A stretch of DNA of 64,000 nt from Zygnema cylindricum (lineage: Eukaryota > Streptophyta > Zygnematophyceae > Zygnematales > Zygnemataceae), in the NCBI GenBank assembly GCA_037447655.1, contig JBBHKE010003166.1:69635-133634 (forward strand), in the 5' to 3' direction. Both the position numbers and the translations under genes were made by a program. This document shows, piece by piece, positions 9,098-20,284 of this stretch. Within the stretch, counting starts at the first letter, position 1. Each line of letters starts with the position of its first letter. Under the pieces are notes generated by a model. That model was not told where the DNA came from, ran no database searches, and saw only the letters and a program-made list of their open reading frames with translations.

Positions 9098-12000
9098 GGG
9101 TATGGGCTCACCCTTTAGGGTGCCCACCTTCAATGGATCTGGGATCATCTATTGGGAAGCCATAATGATGGGGGCTTTGTGCGAAAAACGATATTGGGGT
9201 ATCGTTAGTGGATAAATGAAACATCCACCTTCACGAATTCCACCAGGATTTATAGGAGTAAGGATTTTTGCAGCACCGATTGGTTCAACGGAGGAGGCAA
9301 ATGATAGGGACAACAGTGTGTCTGAAAAGGGGAAAGGGGAGGAGACACCCGTCACTCTTAATACTACGGCACCGGGAGTGACGGCCGTGAAGACCGTGGA
9401 GAATGATACTCAAATGTGGGAAGACGTCAACATGGCTCCCAAAAATTTCATTTTATGGCACCTCATTCAAGCTTTGGTCACCTCTCATCTTCATATTTAC
9501 AAGGCCGAGGAGTTGTGGGTGAGTTTTGTGGCGATCTATAGAGCTGGTACTATTCAAGAGCTCTAGTTAGCTGAGCAAAAGCAAGCAAGTTCACTTACAA
9601 AGGAGGAAAGATGTTAGATTATTATAATGATCTTTTTTGTTTGTATATGGAGATGGAAAGTGTCGAGTGGATAGGTACTATGAAGCTCAAAGTCAACACT
9701 CTCATCATGAAGGTATAAGAGCAGTATGAGAACATAGTGTACCGAATAGAGGAAATGAGTGAAAGTTCATGGAAGTAGAATATAGTGGTGCGGATGATAC
9801 TTGTGCAGGAAAACACTATGGAGATTAGAAAAGGAGGAAAGAGCATTGAAGCTCTAGCTGCAATAGGAGACTGATAGGGGAAGGACCCAAAGAAACTGTA
9901 CAAATGGGAAAGAGATAAGCTTGGAGGACAATGGCCCCCAAAGGGTCTTTTTCATTTTTGCATAAAGTCGGGACACTTTATCGAGGATTGTGTCAAGTTG
10001 TCATTGCTAAGACTCTAAGAGAACCGTGGAGGGGGTTCTTTCGGAGGGAAGAAAAAGGCACTTCTACTCACAAAAGTGAAAGGGGAAACCGACGAGGAGT
10101 CTTCAGAGGAGGATGGGGAGCTTCTCCTTGACGAGGGTTTGGGGGAGAATGAGATCCCTCGGAGACAGAAATGTGCCCTTTGAGCAATTTGAGAAGCCCC
10201 ATAATAAGGATGGATCATAAACTCAGGTGCATCTATGCATATATGTCGTGATAAAGACATGTTCACTAAGCTAAGAAAGATCCTTACTTTAGAGATAGAG
10301 TATAGGGATGGGAGAGCGGTTTCCACAGATCTAGTAGGGTTAGTAGATCTGAAAGTCTTAGTGGAAGGTAAGACTTCTATACTCACATTCTCTGATGTAC
10401 TCTACATTTCTCAGCAGAGTAAAAATCTTGTCTTTACTTCTGTGTTAGATGAGAGAGAGTTTAATACCTTCAGTAGAAAGGGAGTCTTTAGAGCTAAGTA
10501 TGGGGATGAAGTCTACTTCACGACAAATAAGGGTAGCCAAGGCATGTTTAGGCTTAACCTGAGTAATGAAAAGAATAATGCTTATTTTGTTAGTGTTACA
10601 AAAATGATGATTTGGCATAAGCGGTTGGGGCATGTGCATTTTGATAGGTTGAGGGAATGAAGAAGCTTGGTGTTGTAGAAGGCATTCAATTTGGTGATGA
10701 TGAAATGGTTCATGTTTCTAGTGGATGTGCTCAATGAAAAGCTCACAGACTTCTTTTTCCCAAAGACGCCACATATAGGGGGGAAAAGGTACTAGATCTA
10801 CTCCACACAAATATTTGGGGACCTGCAATAGTACCTTAGGTTGGAGGGAAGAGGTTTATGTTAACAATAATTGATGACTGGTCTAGGTACTCCAGAGTCT
10901 ACTTCCTAAAAACAAAGTTTGAAACACCAACTTAATCTAAAGATTATAAAGCATGGAGTGAGAAGTTGCATGGAATCTCGATTAAAAGAATAAGGATTGA
11001 AAATGGGGGAGAATATACCTCTAATCAATTTGAGGAATAACTGAGAGATGAGGGAGTTCAGCACCAGAAAATTGTACCATAGAACCCGGAACAATATGGG
11101 GTAGCAAAAAGATTGAAGCAAACACTAAAAGATAGTGTATGTAGTATGTTGGCTGACAAGAAAATAGGAAAGAGATTTTGGGCATTGCCATGAACTGTGC
11201 CAACTACATTAAGAATAGAGTCCTTACCTCATTTGTAAAGGGAATGACACCTTATGAGAGATGGGTTGGAAGGAACCTAGATATCTCACACCTTAAAGTA
11301 TTCGGAAGCCAAGTCTACAATCTTGATACGGATAAGAAAAATTGGAAACTAGATGCTAAGGGCAAACCTGGATACTTTGTAGGATATGATGAGGATGTCA
11401 ACGGATATAGAGTCTATAACTTAGCAAAGCAAGATTTTACTATGGTCAAACACCTAGTTGTCATGGATGATTGAAAGTCATTTGGCCCCTTGAAATACAT
11501 TAAAAATGTAAAAATCTGCTTTGAGTCTGAAAGCGAGGAGAGTCCTGTCTTTCTCCAAAACGACATGAGTGAAATACTCGAAAACGACATGAGTGAAATA
11601 GTGATTGTAGATTCAGGGGAGATCTAAGATACAAGAGATCTATCGGACACCTCACATATTCCTATGGACTTCAAGGAGACACTAAAGATGGAACTCAAAC
11701 CGGCTTACATGAATAGAGGAGCGGATGAGACAGTAAGGAGAAACACGAAACTTCCTTCCATTCCACCTTCAGAGTTTGAGGGAGGGAGAAGGAGCAGCAA
11801 AAGGATTCAAGAGAAAAAGGTTGCTAATAAGGTAACGAAGCTATCTCATCCTGATCAGCCTCAGTCATTCTTGGAGGCATTGAATAACCCAGAAAAAGAC
11901 AGATGGATTAGAGCCATAAATGATGAGATGGCTTCCATCGTGGAAGCAAATACTTGGGAACTAGCAGATTGTCCTCTAGACAGAAAAACCTATTGGTTTT

Positions 12001-13443
12001 TAATTGGTATGTAAACTAATACTAAATCAAGATAATACCATTGAGAGATATAAAGCTCGTTTGGTAGCAAAAGGGTTCACCCAAAAAGAGGGGATTGACA
12101 ATGAGGAGATGTTACCTATAGTTGTTCGGTTCCCATTAGAAAGGATTCTCCTCAGTCTAGCTGCAGCTGAAGACATAGAAATTCATCAAATGGATATTAA
12201 GACCGCATTTCTGTATGGTGAGTTAGAGGAAGAAATATTCATGCGGTAACCAAAGGGATTCATGGAGAATGGGGAAGAGAGCAAAGTTTGCAGGTTCATA
12301 AAGTCCTTCTATGGACTTAAGCAGGCTCCCCGACAGTGGAAAAAAAAACTAGATGAGTTTCTCACTAGTCTGGGATATATTTGGATCAGCTCTGATCATT
12401 CTATCTATATGTTTGAGGATGAGAATGGTGTGATTTTTATTGCAATTTATGTGGATGATCTGCTGTTGTTAAGTAAGTCTTTGGAAAATATCAATAATTT
12501 AAAGGAAGATTGTAGAAGCACATTTGACATGAAGGATTTAGGGGAGGCAAAATACATTTTGGGGATCCAAATGGAGAGAGATAGGGGGAAAAGGATTATC
12601 AAATTTACTCAGAAAGAAACAACAGGTAATATGCTTGAGAAATTCAGATGGAAAAGGCTAACAGTTGTACCACTCCCATGGACTTGAAAAAAGTAAGTGA
12701 TGGAAATGTAGAAAGAGGAGTGATGATCTTAGATGATCAGATGGGTCCAAAGGAGAGAGAGTGTATAAAGTCTATCTCTTATAGACAGGTCGTAAGAAGT
12801 TTGATCTATTATATGAACTCTACCAGGACGGACATAGCGCCAGGAATTGGAGTACTCAGTAGGAGTCTTAATGATCCTAGGAAGAGAGACAGGGAGGCAG
12901 CCAAGAGAGTCATGAGATATCTGGTGGAAACCAGAGAGTTATGGTTGCATTATGGAGGGGAGCACACTGACATCACTACTTTGAGTGATGCTTGTTTTAC
13001 TGACGCACCTATGAGAAGATGCAATTCTAGGTCTGTTTTGTATGTGGGGGAAGGGGCTTGCTGTTGGAGCAGTGTGCAAAAAAAGGTGGTTGCTCAGTGT
13101 ACTATAAAGGTTGAGTACATGGCCTCTTGTTTTGTTGTGAAAGAGTTGATGTGGGTCAAGTCCTTGTTGCAAGAACTTGGGTATATGAAAAAAGGGGGTG
13201 CATGAAGTTTTTTGTGATAATCAAGCTGCCATTGCAATTGCAACTAATCCAAAACATCATTTCAATGCTAAGCATATGGACATAAGGTTGAGTTTTGTGT
13301 GAGAAAAAGTTGAGAATAAGATTGTGAATCTTGTATATAAATTCGATGAGGAAATGGTGGCTGACATGATGACAAAACCAGTGCCTTCTCACAAGTTAAA
13401 ATATCGTAGAGAAAAGTGTGGATTGAAGTTAAAGTTAGACTAG
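9078..13443 (+). pseudogene. Ty1/copia gag-pol polyprotein of element B, degraded
   Basis: B is collinear with A but more damaged. The expected start codon reads ATA. The zinc knuckle has lost its first Cys (FHFCIKSGHFIEDC near 9950). Protease reads IINSGAS, with Asn for Asp, near 10.22 kb. Integrase shows HKRLGHVHF and, after 11178, NRVLTS, PYERWVGR and VFGSQVY. RT resumes at about 11880, with YVDD at 12448-12459 and LKQAPRQW upstream. RNase H motifs continue to the stop at 13441-13443. A 24-base tandem duplication at 11557-11600 lies in the IN-RT linker. Multiple stops and frameshifts (for example near 12000 and 12645) rule out function. Confidence 0.8.
9098..9112 (+). other. Primer-binding site of B, two mismatches
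   Basis: GGGTATGGGCTCACC follows the LTR directly and differs from the A/D/E site at two positions. Those changes fit neutral decay. Confidence 0.6.
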
Positions 13444-13456
13444 AAAATAAGGGGGG

Positions 13457-14460
13457 TGTTGTATTTATTAGATTTATACGGTATTATTTAGGTCTAAAGT
13501 TCAATACAAATACGAAAAGTAAAAGGCAGACAGCCTGCCTCAACCTCATCTCTATACCCACTATACTTGTTGTAGTCACCGGAGGATAAAGCGGGTGGTT
13601 GAGCCATGGCTGTCGTAGCTCAGCAGGCAGAACTAAAGAGTGACTTATGTCACTCTCAACAAAAGGTTAAGTCCGACAAGACTCGAACCTCTGTCCATCA
13701 GAGCGCGACGTAGTCGTTAGCTCAAACCAGTCTGTCGTAGAAGTGCGTTAGGATACATTTGGTTTGATAATTATTTAAACTTCGTTAAGACTATGAATTC
13801 GATTAACGGAATGACAAACGAAATAACATAAAACAAAGTGTTATATAGTGCAAACTTTATCTAGCACGAAACAAATGAATCAGACATTTGTTTTGACAGC
13901 CGACATTTAATGTTGGATGTAATCCGACAACGTATATTAATGTCGAGATCACAAAATTGTCACTTTGGCGTTTATGGACGTGGCATGACGTGGCGCCACG
14001 TGGAAGGATGACATTTGGTCGCATGAATTCTCGGGAACATAAGGACGAGTTAAAAGTGGACACGCGTCCACTCAATGGCCTTGTTGTACACATGCTGTAC
14101 AAAAAGTACATCGGTCATAGTACCTTTCTGTACCTGATAGTCATTTGATTGATTCGCATGTCAATAGATAAGGGTTGTGAGAGGTTTTTAGGACTTAGAG
14201 AATTTGGTAGGTAGTGACCTCTCTCCGTTTGAGAGTTTGCATAAACTTGGCATCTTTGCCACCACATAATTAATTGGCTGGTTGGCCGTTTTCAATGATT
14301 CTTTTTGCTATGGACTCAATAGGGTCCAGTCTGCACAAGGGCGCAGTCAAATTGTCAATTTGCTTCTTGGGCAACAGTGGTTGTAGCTTAAAGTGGGTTT
14401 TTTAAAAACTATCTAGAGGCTCCCTAAAATCTATAGTCCAATGGAGGACAGAGAGTTGCA
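13457..14460 (+). repeat. 3' LTR of element B (family 1)
   Basis: The repeat starts TGTTGTATTT after AAAATAAGGGGGG and ends GAGTTGCA. It keeps the gag-start segment (ATG at about 14441, GGACAGAG) even though it is a 3' LTR. This shows that the start codon belongs to the LTR. Downstream is the RT of K with no primer site, so the array ends here. A B-box-like GACTCGAACC is at 13680-13689 (minus strand sense) and a CCACGTGG box near 13996. Confidence 0.8.
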
Positions 14461-14822
14461 AATTTCATATCCTCAATGGCCGCTAAAGACAACCATATTT
14501 TAACCGTTTGAAACCGGAAAACCAGAGAGAAAGTCTCCTCATAGTCAATTCCTTCTTTCTCACTTTAGCCTTTTGCAACAAGGTTATCTTTATATCTTTC
14601 AATGGAATTATCCAGATTTAGCTTATTTTTGAAGACTCACTTTCAACCGATTGCCTTTCAGTCCGGCGAAAGCTCTACAAGCTCCCAAGTGTGAGTCTCC
14701 ATTATCGATCGCATTTCATCATTTGCTGCGGAGATCCATTAATCTTTTTCTAGAGCTGAAAACACCTCTTGTATGGTGGCCTGTTCTATCGTGCTGCTAG
14801 AAAACAGAGCATGCTCTACCAA

Positions 14823-15070
14823 TGCACTTTGCAACATTGCATCTTCGCAGTCTCGGAGCTTCGCGGCTTCGCAGCCTCGCAGTTTCGCAAATTAGTAGAG
14901 TAGCTTCGCAACCTCGCACCATTGCAGCCTCGCACCTTAGCAGTTTAGCAACACAACTTCACCGCTTTGCAACTTTGCAGATTTGCAGCTTAGCAGCGCA
15001 GCTTCATCGCTTCGCAACTTTGCTTATTTGCAGCTTAATAGCGGAGCTTTGCCGCCTTGCAACCTACTGT
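14823..15070 (-). repeat. Degenerate tandem repeat inside the K polyprotein linker
   Basis: The + strand reads as a run of 8-14-base variations on CTTCGCAG / CCTCGCA / TTTGCAAC. On the polyprotein strand it encodes repeats such as AKLQ, CKVAKR, CEAAKLR and LLSC between integrase and RT, with a few stops. A longer recurrence (CAGCTTCATCGCTTCGCAAC-like blocks, about 50 bases) is visible at 14950-15060. It looks like a minisatellite that grew within coding sequence. Confidence 0.65.
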
Positions 15071-15975
15071 TTTGCCTTTTTCCTTCGAAAAACGTGAGGC
15101 TGGAACTGTTGGATCTATAGGTTGCGGCTGAGGAGGAGGAGGTGGAGGTGGAGGTGAATGATGAGTAACTTGGACAATTTGAGTGTCTAGAAGAGATATA
15201 TGAGAAGATGAGGTGGAAGATGTAAAAGGGACATTTTTAGAAGTTACTTATTTTTGGATTTTTGCATTTTTCTCAATATCTATAATGCCAAAACTATCAA
15301 CCGATTGACTTTCTTCTTTAACCAGAATATTCCTAACAACTTGAAGAGTTTTTTATCTTTATTATATACTCTATAGCTGAGTGACTTATCATCATATCCT
15401 TTTCAAATCGCGGGAACCGATTTTGGACTAAGCTTAAAAATAGGTAGATTATCTAAAATAAAACCCTTGCTCCCAAAAACTTGATAATCACTAACATTAG
15501 GTTTTTTTTTTGTCCACACTTCATATGGTTTTTTTCCCTTTACGGCTTTAGTTTCTACTCTATTTCTCATATAAGAGGCACAAGAGAAAGCCTCACCCAA
15601 AAACTTAAAATCTATCCCTTTATCTAACATCATAGATTTTGCGCTTTCCGTTAAAGTTCAGTTAAGTCTTTTTGATACTCCGTTTTGCTCTGGAGTATAC
15701 GTAACTCTAAATTGTCGAGAAATTCCATTTTCCTTTAGATAGTTTGAAAATGCATCTGAAGAATATTCACCTCTGTTGTACGACCAAAAAGAGAGGATCT
15801 TTCCTATTTTTTCGCCCACACTGAAAAGCAAAGGAGGAGACTTCCGCCTCCTTCATAATAAAACTTTGTTGTCAGAGAAATCATCATTAAAGGGATAAAC
15901 TGCTTCCATGGAGGGAAGGGACTTTTGATGGTACGCTCCGAGGAATGAATAATTTGATGTAGCACAGCAGCTGGT

Positions 15976-16728
15976 TTAGGAAAGGTAATATACAGTTTTA
16001 ATACCCATAACATACCTCATCCCCTCTGCCCACCATTCATGGTTTCTCATGAGCGTGGCTAGGAGTCCTATGCCCCAAAACATTTTAGAAAGGGCTTGAT
16101 AATTAGAATAAATGTCATTAGCCAATTCTATCCGGTACAATAAGTTTGAGCCTCTGGTTCCAACCAATGGTACCCTTCCATCTTTGCTCACTATCTTTTT
16201 CCCATTCTTATGCAAAATTTCAAATTCTTTCATTTCAGCCACCGAAGTGGAAAACAAATTATTCTTAAACTTTGGAATATAGAGAACAGCATGCAATACT
16301 TTTTCCACAACTTGACCATTGATGTCACATGCTAACTCCACGCTTCCTTTAGCTGTTCCTTCCACACCGGTGTCATCGGCATAATAAATTTGGTGTGTGG
16401 GAATTGGAGTGAGTGTTTTGAAGTAAGCTCGGTTGCCCCACATATGGGAAGAGCATCCGAAGTCCATAATCCACCCTTTTTCTTGAGACCTCTCCATGAG
16501 ATCATTTGAGAGAGCAAAAAATTTATTATGATCCGATTGCGGAAATTTGACCACATCATCGTTTTCTTTTTGTGAATCCTTATGTTGCGTCTTTTCAATT
16601 GCAAAGAACGCCGCATTTGTAATTGACAATTTTGATGTCGCCATCTTGGATGAAAAATCCTCCGACCGCACCTTCCACCCCGCACGATAAATCGTTTTTT
16701 CACATGCTATTATAAAATCCAGACACAA
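15976..16728 (-). CDS. Open gag-protease segment of K
   Basis: A 250-codon open stretch runs from just after the zinc knuckle, through a linker, to the protease. WIMDFGCSSHM has the active-site Asp at 16464-16462, followed by VLYIPKFKNNLFST, a typical copia protease/integrase junction. The Met is internal. The last part (MFWGIG, LATLMRNHEWW) should be the integrase zinc finger but its histidines are hard to align. Confidence 0.6.
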   Translation of the reverse strand: MCLDFIIACEKTIYRAGWKVRSEDFSSKMATSKLSITNAAFFAIEKTQHKDSQKENDDVVKFPQSDHNKFFALSNDLMERSQEKGWIMDFGCSSHMWGNRAYFKTLTPIPTHQIYYADDTGVEGTAKGSVELACDINGQVVEKVLHAVLYIPKFKNNLFSTSVAEMKEFEILHKNGKKIVSKDGRVPLVGTRGSNLLYRIELANDIYSNYQALSKMFWGIGLLATLMRNHEWWAEGMRYVMGIKTVYYLS

Positions 16729-17424
16729 CCGGAAAACATGACCTTGACGAAAACAATAGAAACACCTATCATATTGCCTATAATTTGGATTAGGGGTGAA
16801 ATTTTTATTTCCGAAGAATCCAGTCTGCCTATAAGTCTAAGCATTGTAAGCTACCGCTTACGTCCACCATTTAATGCTACCTGAGTTGCTTCCTTCTCTA
16901 AGATATAAGCTTGTGCGACAGCTATATTCCATTAACTCTTCTCTAAAATCTTTAACTGTTTCGCAACTACTTTATATTAAATAGGAAGCCCTTTCATTAA
17001 AATCATCACTTGATGATAGGGAGGAAAATTCCCCCCGGAACATGCATTTTCAGACAAAAGATGTTTCAAGCCGTTACAACATGAGCTCTTATCCCCCCTC
17101 GAATTACTTATAAACCCAAATTTTTCCAGCAATTATAACCTCATTCTGCTCACTAACTAACACATAAGATTCCTTTAAGTCCTGCCATATTTCAGACGCC
17201 ATAGGGACATTGATATATTGCATGTTCGAATCTTTTGATAAGAGTAGTTTAAGATCTTGCAAAACATCCTTATATTTCTTATCAAATCAGGATCAGTTTC
17301 CAAAAGAACACCGTAAACCACATCATACAATTTCACTTGCTTGAGGTAGGACTTAGTTAAATCTACCCAAAACAAATACCTTTGCCCATTAAACACCAAA
17401 AACCGTGAGGGTGGGCCCGCTACA

Positions 17425-18385
17425 TGTTAACGTGAGGCAACCGATACACCAAAAATAGAAGAAGAAGCACCGGCAATTGCCATAATGAACAATACTTAAA
17501 GAGGAAACTCTCACAAAACCCCACAAAAGACCAACTTGACAATGAAGTTCCAAGCATACAAGACTTACCCTAAGTCTGAAAATTTGCCACAATATAATTT
17601 TTTCGCCAACCACATGCATAATTTCACAATGTTATGCCCAACGATCATAATGATCTTATAATTCAAAAACACGAAAACCTTCTTCGCAATTTACATCCAA
17701 GGAATTCCTAACTCAAAAGTATTCTACGTCCTACATATAGAAGTGAACCTACTGCTGATCTACATCATACCACAACTATCGTGGTCGACTAGTAAACTAA
17801 ACTCTATCAAACCGAAAACCTCGCTGTCAACCGTAAAGAAATATATACACAAACCTAAAACAAAAAGCCGCTAAAATAAAATAATACACAGTCAAAGTTC
17901 GTCGTTGAATTGACGGCGCAGTCAATGTTTTTCTTCCAAAATGTCGACGGACTCTGTCCGCCATTGGCGCATTCTTTCATCACCGAAGATGATCTTCCAT
18001 GTGTAAATAAACCCCCCAAGTGAACCTATACTTTTCTGTCCAGAACAACCAAACTTGGCTTCCTCACAGACTGACACGTGTGCCTGCACTGTACCAAGTC
18101 CGTGTACTACTTAAATTACATATAACACTAAATCTTGTCTACGAAAATTTATCTTTTATCCAAAGATGACTCAGCACAGAGTGCTTTGGCTGCGGTGTTC
18201 AACCAGCGCAGCATGGCAGCACAGTATCTCTCTCACACAAGCTGCTATTGCTCCGGTGTTAGACCAACACATCATGACAACAAAGCATCTTCCTTATACA
18301 CGGTGACATGACTACTGTATTACAAGCGTAGCATGGAAGCATCTCAATGCGATATAGAGAGGGTTGAAGGTTTCCAAAACCAACA
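17425..18385 (-). repeat. 5' LTR of K (family 4)
   Basis: On the minus strand the repeat starts TGTTGGTTTTGG and ends GTTAACA. The start aligns with the solo LTR at 18658 (TTGGTTTTTGGAAACC). The AACTT-x-ACAATGAAG-x-CCAAGC block near 17535 is the reverse complement of the block near 19420. A GGGCCCACC core on the minus strand (GGTGGGCCC at 17410-17418 on +) follows the LTR end, a decayed primer site. Three imperfect repeats of about 60 bases occupy 18170-18350. The gag ATG lies inside the LTR. Confidence 0.7.
18170..18350. repeat. Three imperfect ~60-bp repeats in the K LTR
   Basis: Blocks around GCTGCGGTGTTCAACCAGCG, GCTCCGGTGTTAGACCAACA and a weaker third copy recur at about 60-base spacing. 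The solo LTR has a matching pair in reverse orientation at about 18695-18800 (GCGCTGGTCA ... GCAGTCA, twice), so these direct repeats belong to the LTR family. Confidence 0.55.
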
Positions 18386-20279
18386 AACTTCACTGAATCC
18401 GTAGCAAATTGAATCACTGAAAACGGTTAACCAGCTGATAAGCTATGAGGTGGAAAGAAGCCAACTTATACAAACTCTGAAAGAGAGAGGTGACTATTAA
18501 CCCGAAATGCTAAGTCCTAATTCTCTATCACAACCCCTATCTAGCGCAGTAGAAACTAATCATATAACTGTACAGTACAAAAAAGTACTACTACCGATGT
18601 ACTTTTTGGATTGCGCGTGTATGAGAAGGCCGAAAAGTGGAAGCGTGTCCACATTTTCTTGGTTTTTGGAAACCTTTAGTCCTCTCTATATCACATTACT
18701 ATGCTGCCATCTTGCGCTGGTCATACCGCAGTCATAGCAGCATGTATGGAAAAGATATTGTGCTGCCATGCTGCGCTGGTCACATCGCAGTCACAGCAGC
18801 CTTTGTACTAAGTACTTAGACTATTGGATCGCACGGAATTGGAATTCAAGTGACGCGGAAAAATGTACGGCGGATCGCGAAGCGATCTGATGATTAATGT
18901 TCGAAATATTAATTAGTCGTAAGAAACATAATGCGGCGGTCGACATTTGGTGAATTGGATGCCACCGAAGCTATGGACGGCGGCGGTATCAGTTTGAACA
19001 TTTTGGTGAGGGACGCGAAATCGAGTCCATCACATGATACTTAATTTGGACGGTCTATATTCATTTGACATAATTCGTAAGGCTTATAAATATGTAACAA
19101 TGTTTTGTCTTGTGTTTTCATTATTAGTGTAGACTTTTGGTACACTCACATTAATAGAGGTAGTTGATTGATTACGTACGGCTGGTATGCCTCCGTACAG
19201 TGAGTAGTAAGCTGTAGTGTATATTTGTAGGACTTGGTCATTTTGAGACTTAGGAACTTTTTGGACAGAAACTGTTTCTACTATTTTTTGGGAATTTCAT
19301 CTGAGAATTTCTCTTAGCTCTATGTGCACAATTATCTGAAATTTTGAATGTGTGATCCTCTTTGTTTTTGCAATGTTGTGCCAAATTTTCAGACCTATTG
19401 TGCATCTGATTTGCTTGGGGCTTCATTGTGAAGTTGGTCAGATTTATCAAAGTTCTGGCAAGCTGTTTTTGTGCACTTTGACTGAGTGTTGTGATTATTT
19501 GGTTTGGTATTATTATATGAAATTTGGTGGGAATACTTAGTGGCCTGAAAAATATCTGGTTGAGTAGTTTCAGCTTTGTTTGGTTGTTCTGTAGAATTCT
19601 GAGTGGAATCAAATTAGGCTGTTTTGGGGTAGTCGGTGGTGCTTCCGAGGGTACATTCATGGCTGAAAATGGCTTTGAACAACACATTTTACTAGTCCTT
19701 ATGTTCCTCAGAATTTTAGGAACCGAATGCTATCTCTCCACGTGGCGCTAAGTCATACCACGTCAAGAAACGCCAAAGTGACCATTTTGGGATCTCGGCG
19801 GTGATACGCGCTATTGGATAAAAAGCAAGATTAAATGCTAGTCGTTGAAACAAATGTCTAATTCATTTGTTTCATGTGGAATTTCTTTTGCATTGTATAT
19901 TAACAGTTCTATGTTGCTTGAGTTATATTTGCGTTAATCGAATTAAAGATCTAAACACAGTTATGTATTTATCACACTACATTTAATGTATCGATCAACG
20001 ACAGGCTGATTAGAGGTGATGGCTACGCCTCGCTCTGCCGGTCGGAGGTTCGCGTCGTGTCGCACTCAACCTTTTGTCGAGAGTGACTTAAGTCACTCTT
20101 TTGTCCTACCTAATGGGCTTGAGGCAGCCATGGCTCCACTACACTCTCTCTCCTTCAGTGACTTTAACAAGAATGGGGGAGAGGAAAGCGGTGGAGGCAG
20201 ATTGCATGCGCTTTTCCTTTCTTTTTCTGCTCATCTATTCAAACTTAGAAAACACTTTATAAATCTAGTAATTTTAATA
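18386..20279 (-). repeat. Family-1-type LTR, interrupted by a solo LTR
   Basis: Outside the nested solo LTR (18658-19684), 18386-18657 and 19685-20279 read as one minus-strand family-1 LTR. It shows CTCTATCAC..CCCCTATCTA and GTACAGTACAAAAAAGTACT in the first part, then CCACGTGGCG (near 19740) and a B-box-like GGTTCGCGTCG (20047-20057), ending CTAGTAATTTTAATA at 20279, the eroded TGTT start. The end nearest the internal region was lost at the K junction. No internal region is attached on the right, so it was a 5' or solo LTR. Confidence 0.65.
18658..19684 (+). repeat. Solo LTR, family 4, with 6-bp target duplication
   Basis: The repeat runs from CTTGGTTTTTGG (first two bases eroded from TG) to TTGAACAACA and is flanked by CATTTT on both sides (18652-18657 and 19685-19690). 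It is homologous over its length to the LTR at 197-1114, including TGCCTCCGTACA, TAGGACTT-GTCATTTT and the final ATGGCTGAAAATGG gag start. With no internal region, it is the product of LTR-LTR recombination after insertion into a family-1 LTR. Confidence 0.8.
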
Positions 20280-20284
20280 TTTCC

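Larger units (their letters stand above)
2775..14460 (+). mobile_element. Tandem family-1 copia array, LTR-A-LTR-B-LTR
   Basis: Three LTRs (2775-3767, 8125-9097, 13457-14460) alternate with two internal regions of 4357 and 4359 bases in the same orientation. The middle LTR serves as 3' LTR of A and 5' LTR of B. The left flank is gypsy G1 and ends CATAT; the right flank is the RT of element K and begins AATTT. The flanks neither match nor come from one locus. That is expected if A in G1 and B in K recombined through their LTRs. Both polyproteins carry many stops. Confidence 0.8.
14461..17483 (-). pseudogene. Copia gag-pol polyprotein of K, truncated and degraded
   Basis: Read on the minus strand, ATG 17483-17481 opens a short reading that meets TAA within GTTAACA, probably from CAA. 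It then continues H-V-A-G-P-P-S-R and FNGQRYLFW, typical copia gag. The zinc knuckle CFYCFRQGHVFRLC lies near 16.74-16.78 kb. Protease is DFGCSSHM with catalytic Asp at 16464-16462. The integrase core shows GEYSS and TPEQNGVSKRLN near 15.7 kb, then NRVETKAVKGKKPYEVW and VFGSKGF. A repeat-coding linker follows (14823-15070), and then the RT start with NDEMRSIMETHTWELVE and ERYK. It ends at EDM, cut by the B LTR. The sequence is clearly unlike families 1-3. Confidence 0.75.
14461..18385 (-). mobile_element. Copia element K (family 4), 3' truncated
   Basis: K runs on the minus strand from its 5' LTR (17425-18385) through gag, protease and integrase to the start of RT, where it is cut at 14461 by the B LTR. 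Its LTR is diverged from but homologous to 197-1114 and 18658-19684. Its right end (CCAACA at 18385) abuts a family-1 LTR fragment, so K inserted into that LTR or next to it. Confidence 0.75.

Noticed and set aside
14441-14470. A third, truncated element C after LTR 13457-14460, because a gag start codon is present
   Set aside because: The gag start lies inside the LTR in this family. There is no primer site after 14460, so the LTR is simply the 3' LTR of B.
14822-15097. A plus-strand open frame with repeated Leu/Ala/Ser/Arg
   Set aside because: It is the complement of the repeat-coding linker of K; the K polyprotein is on the other strand.
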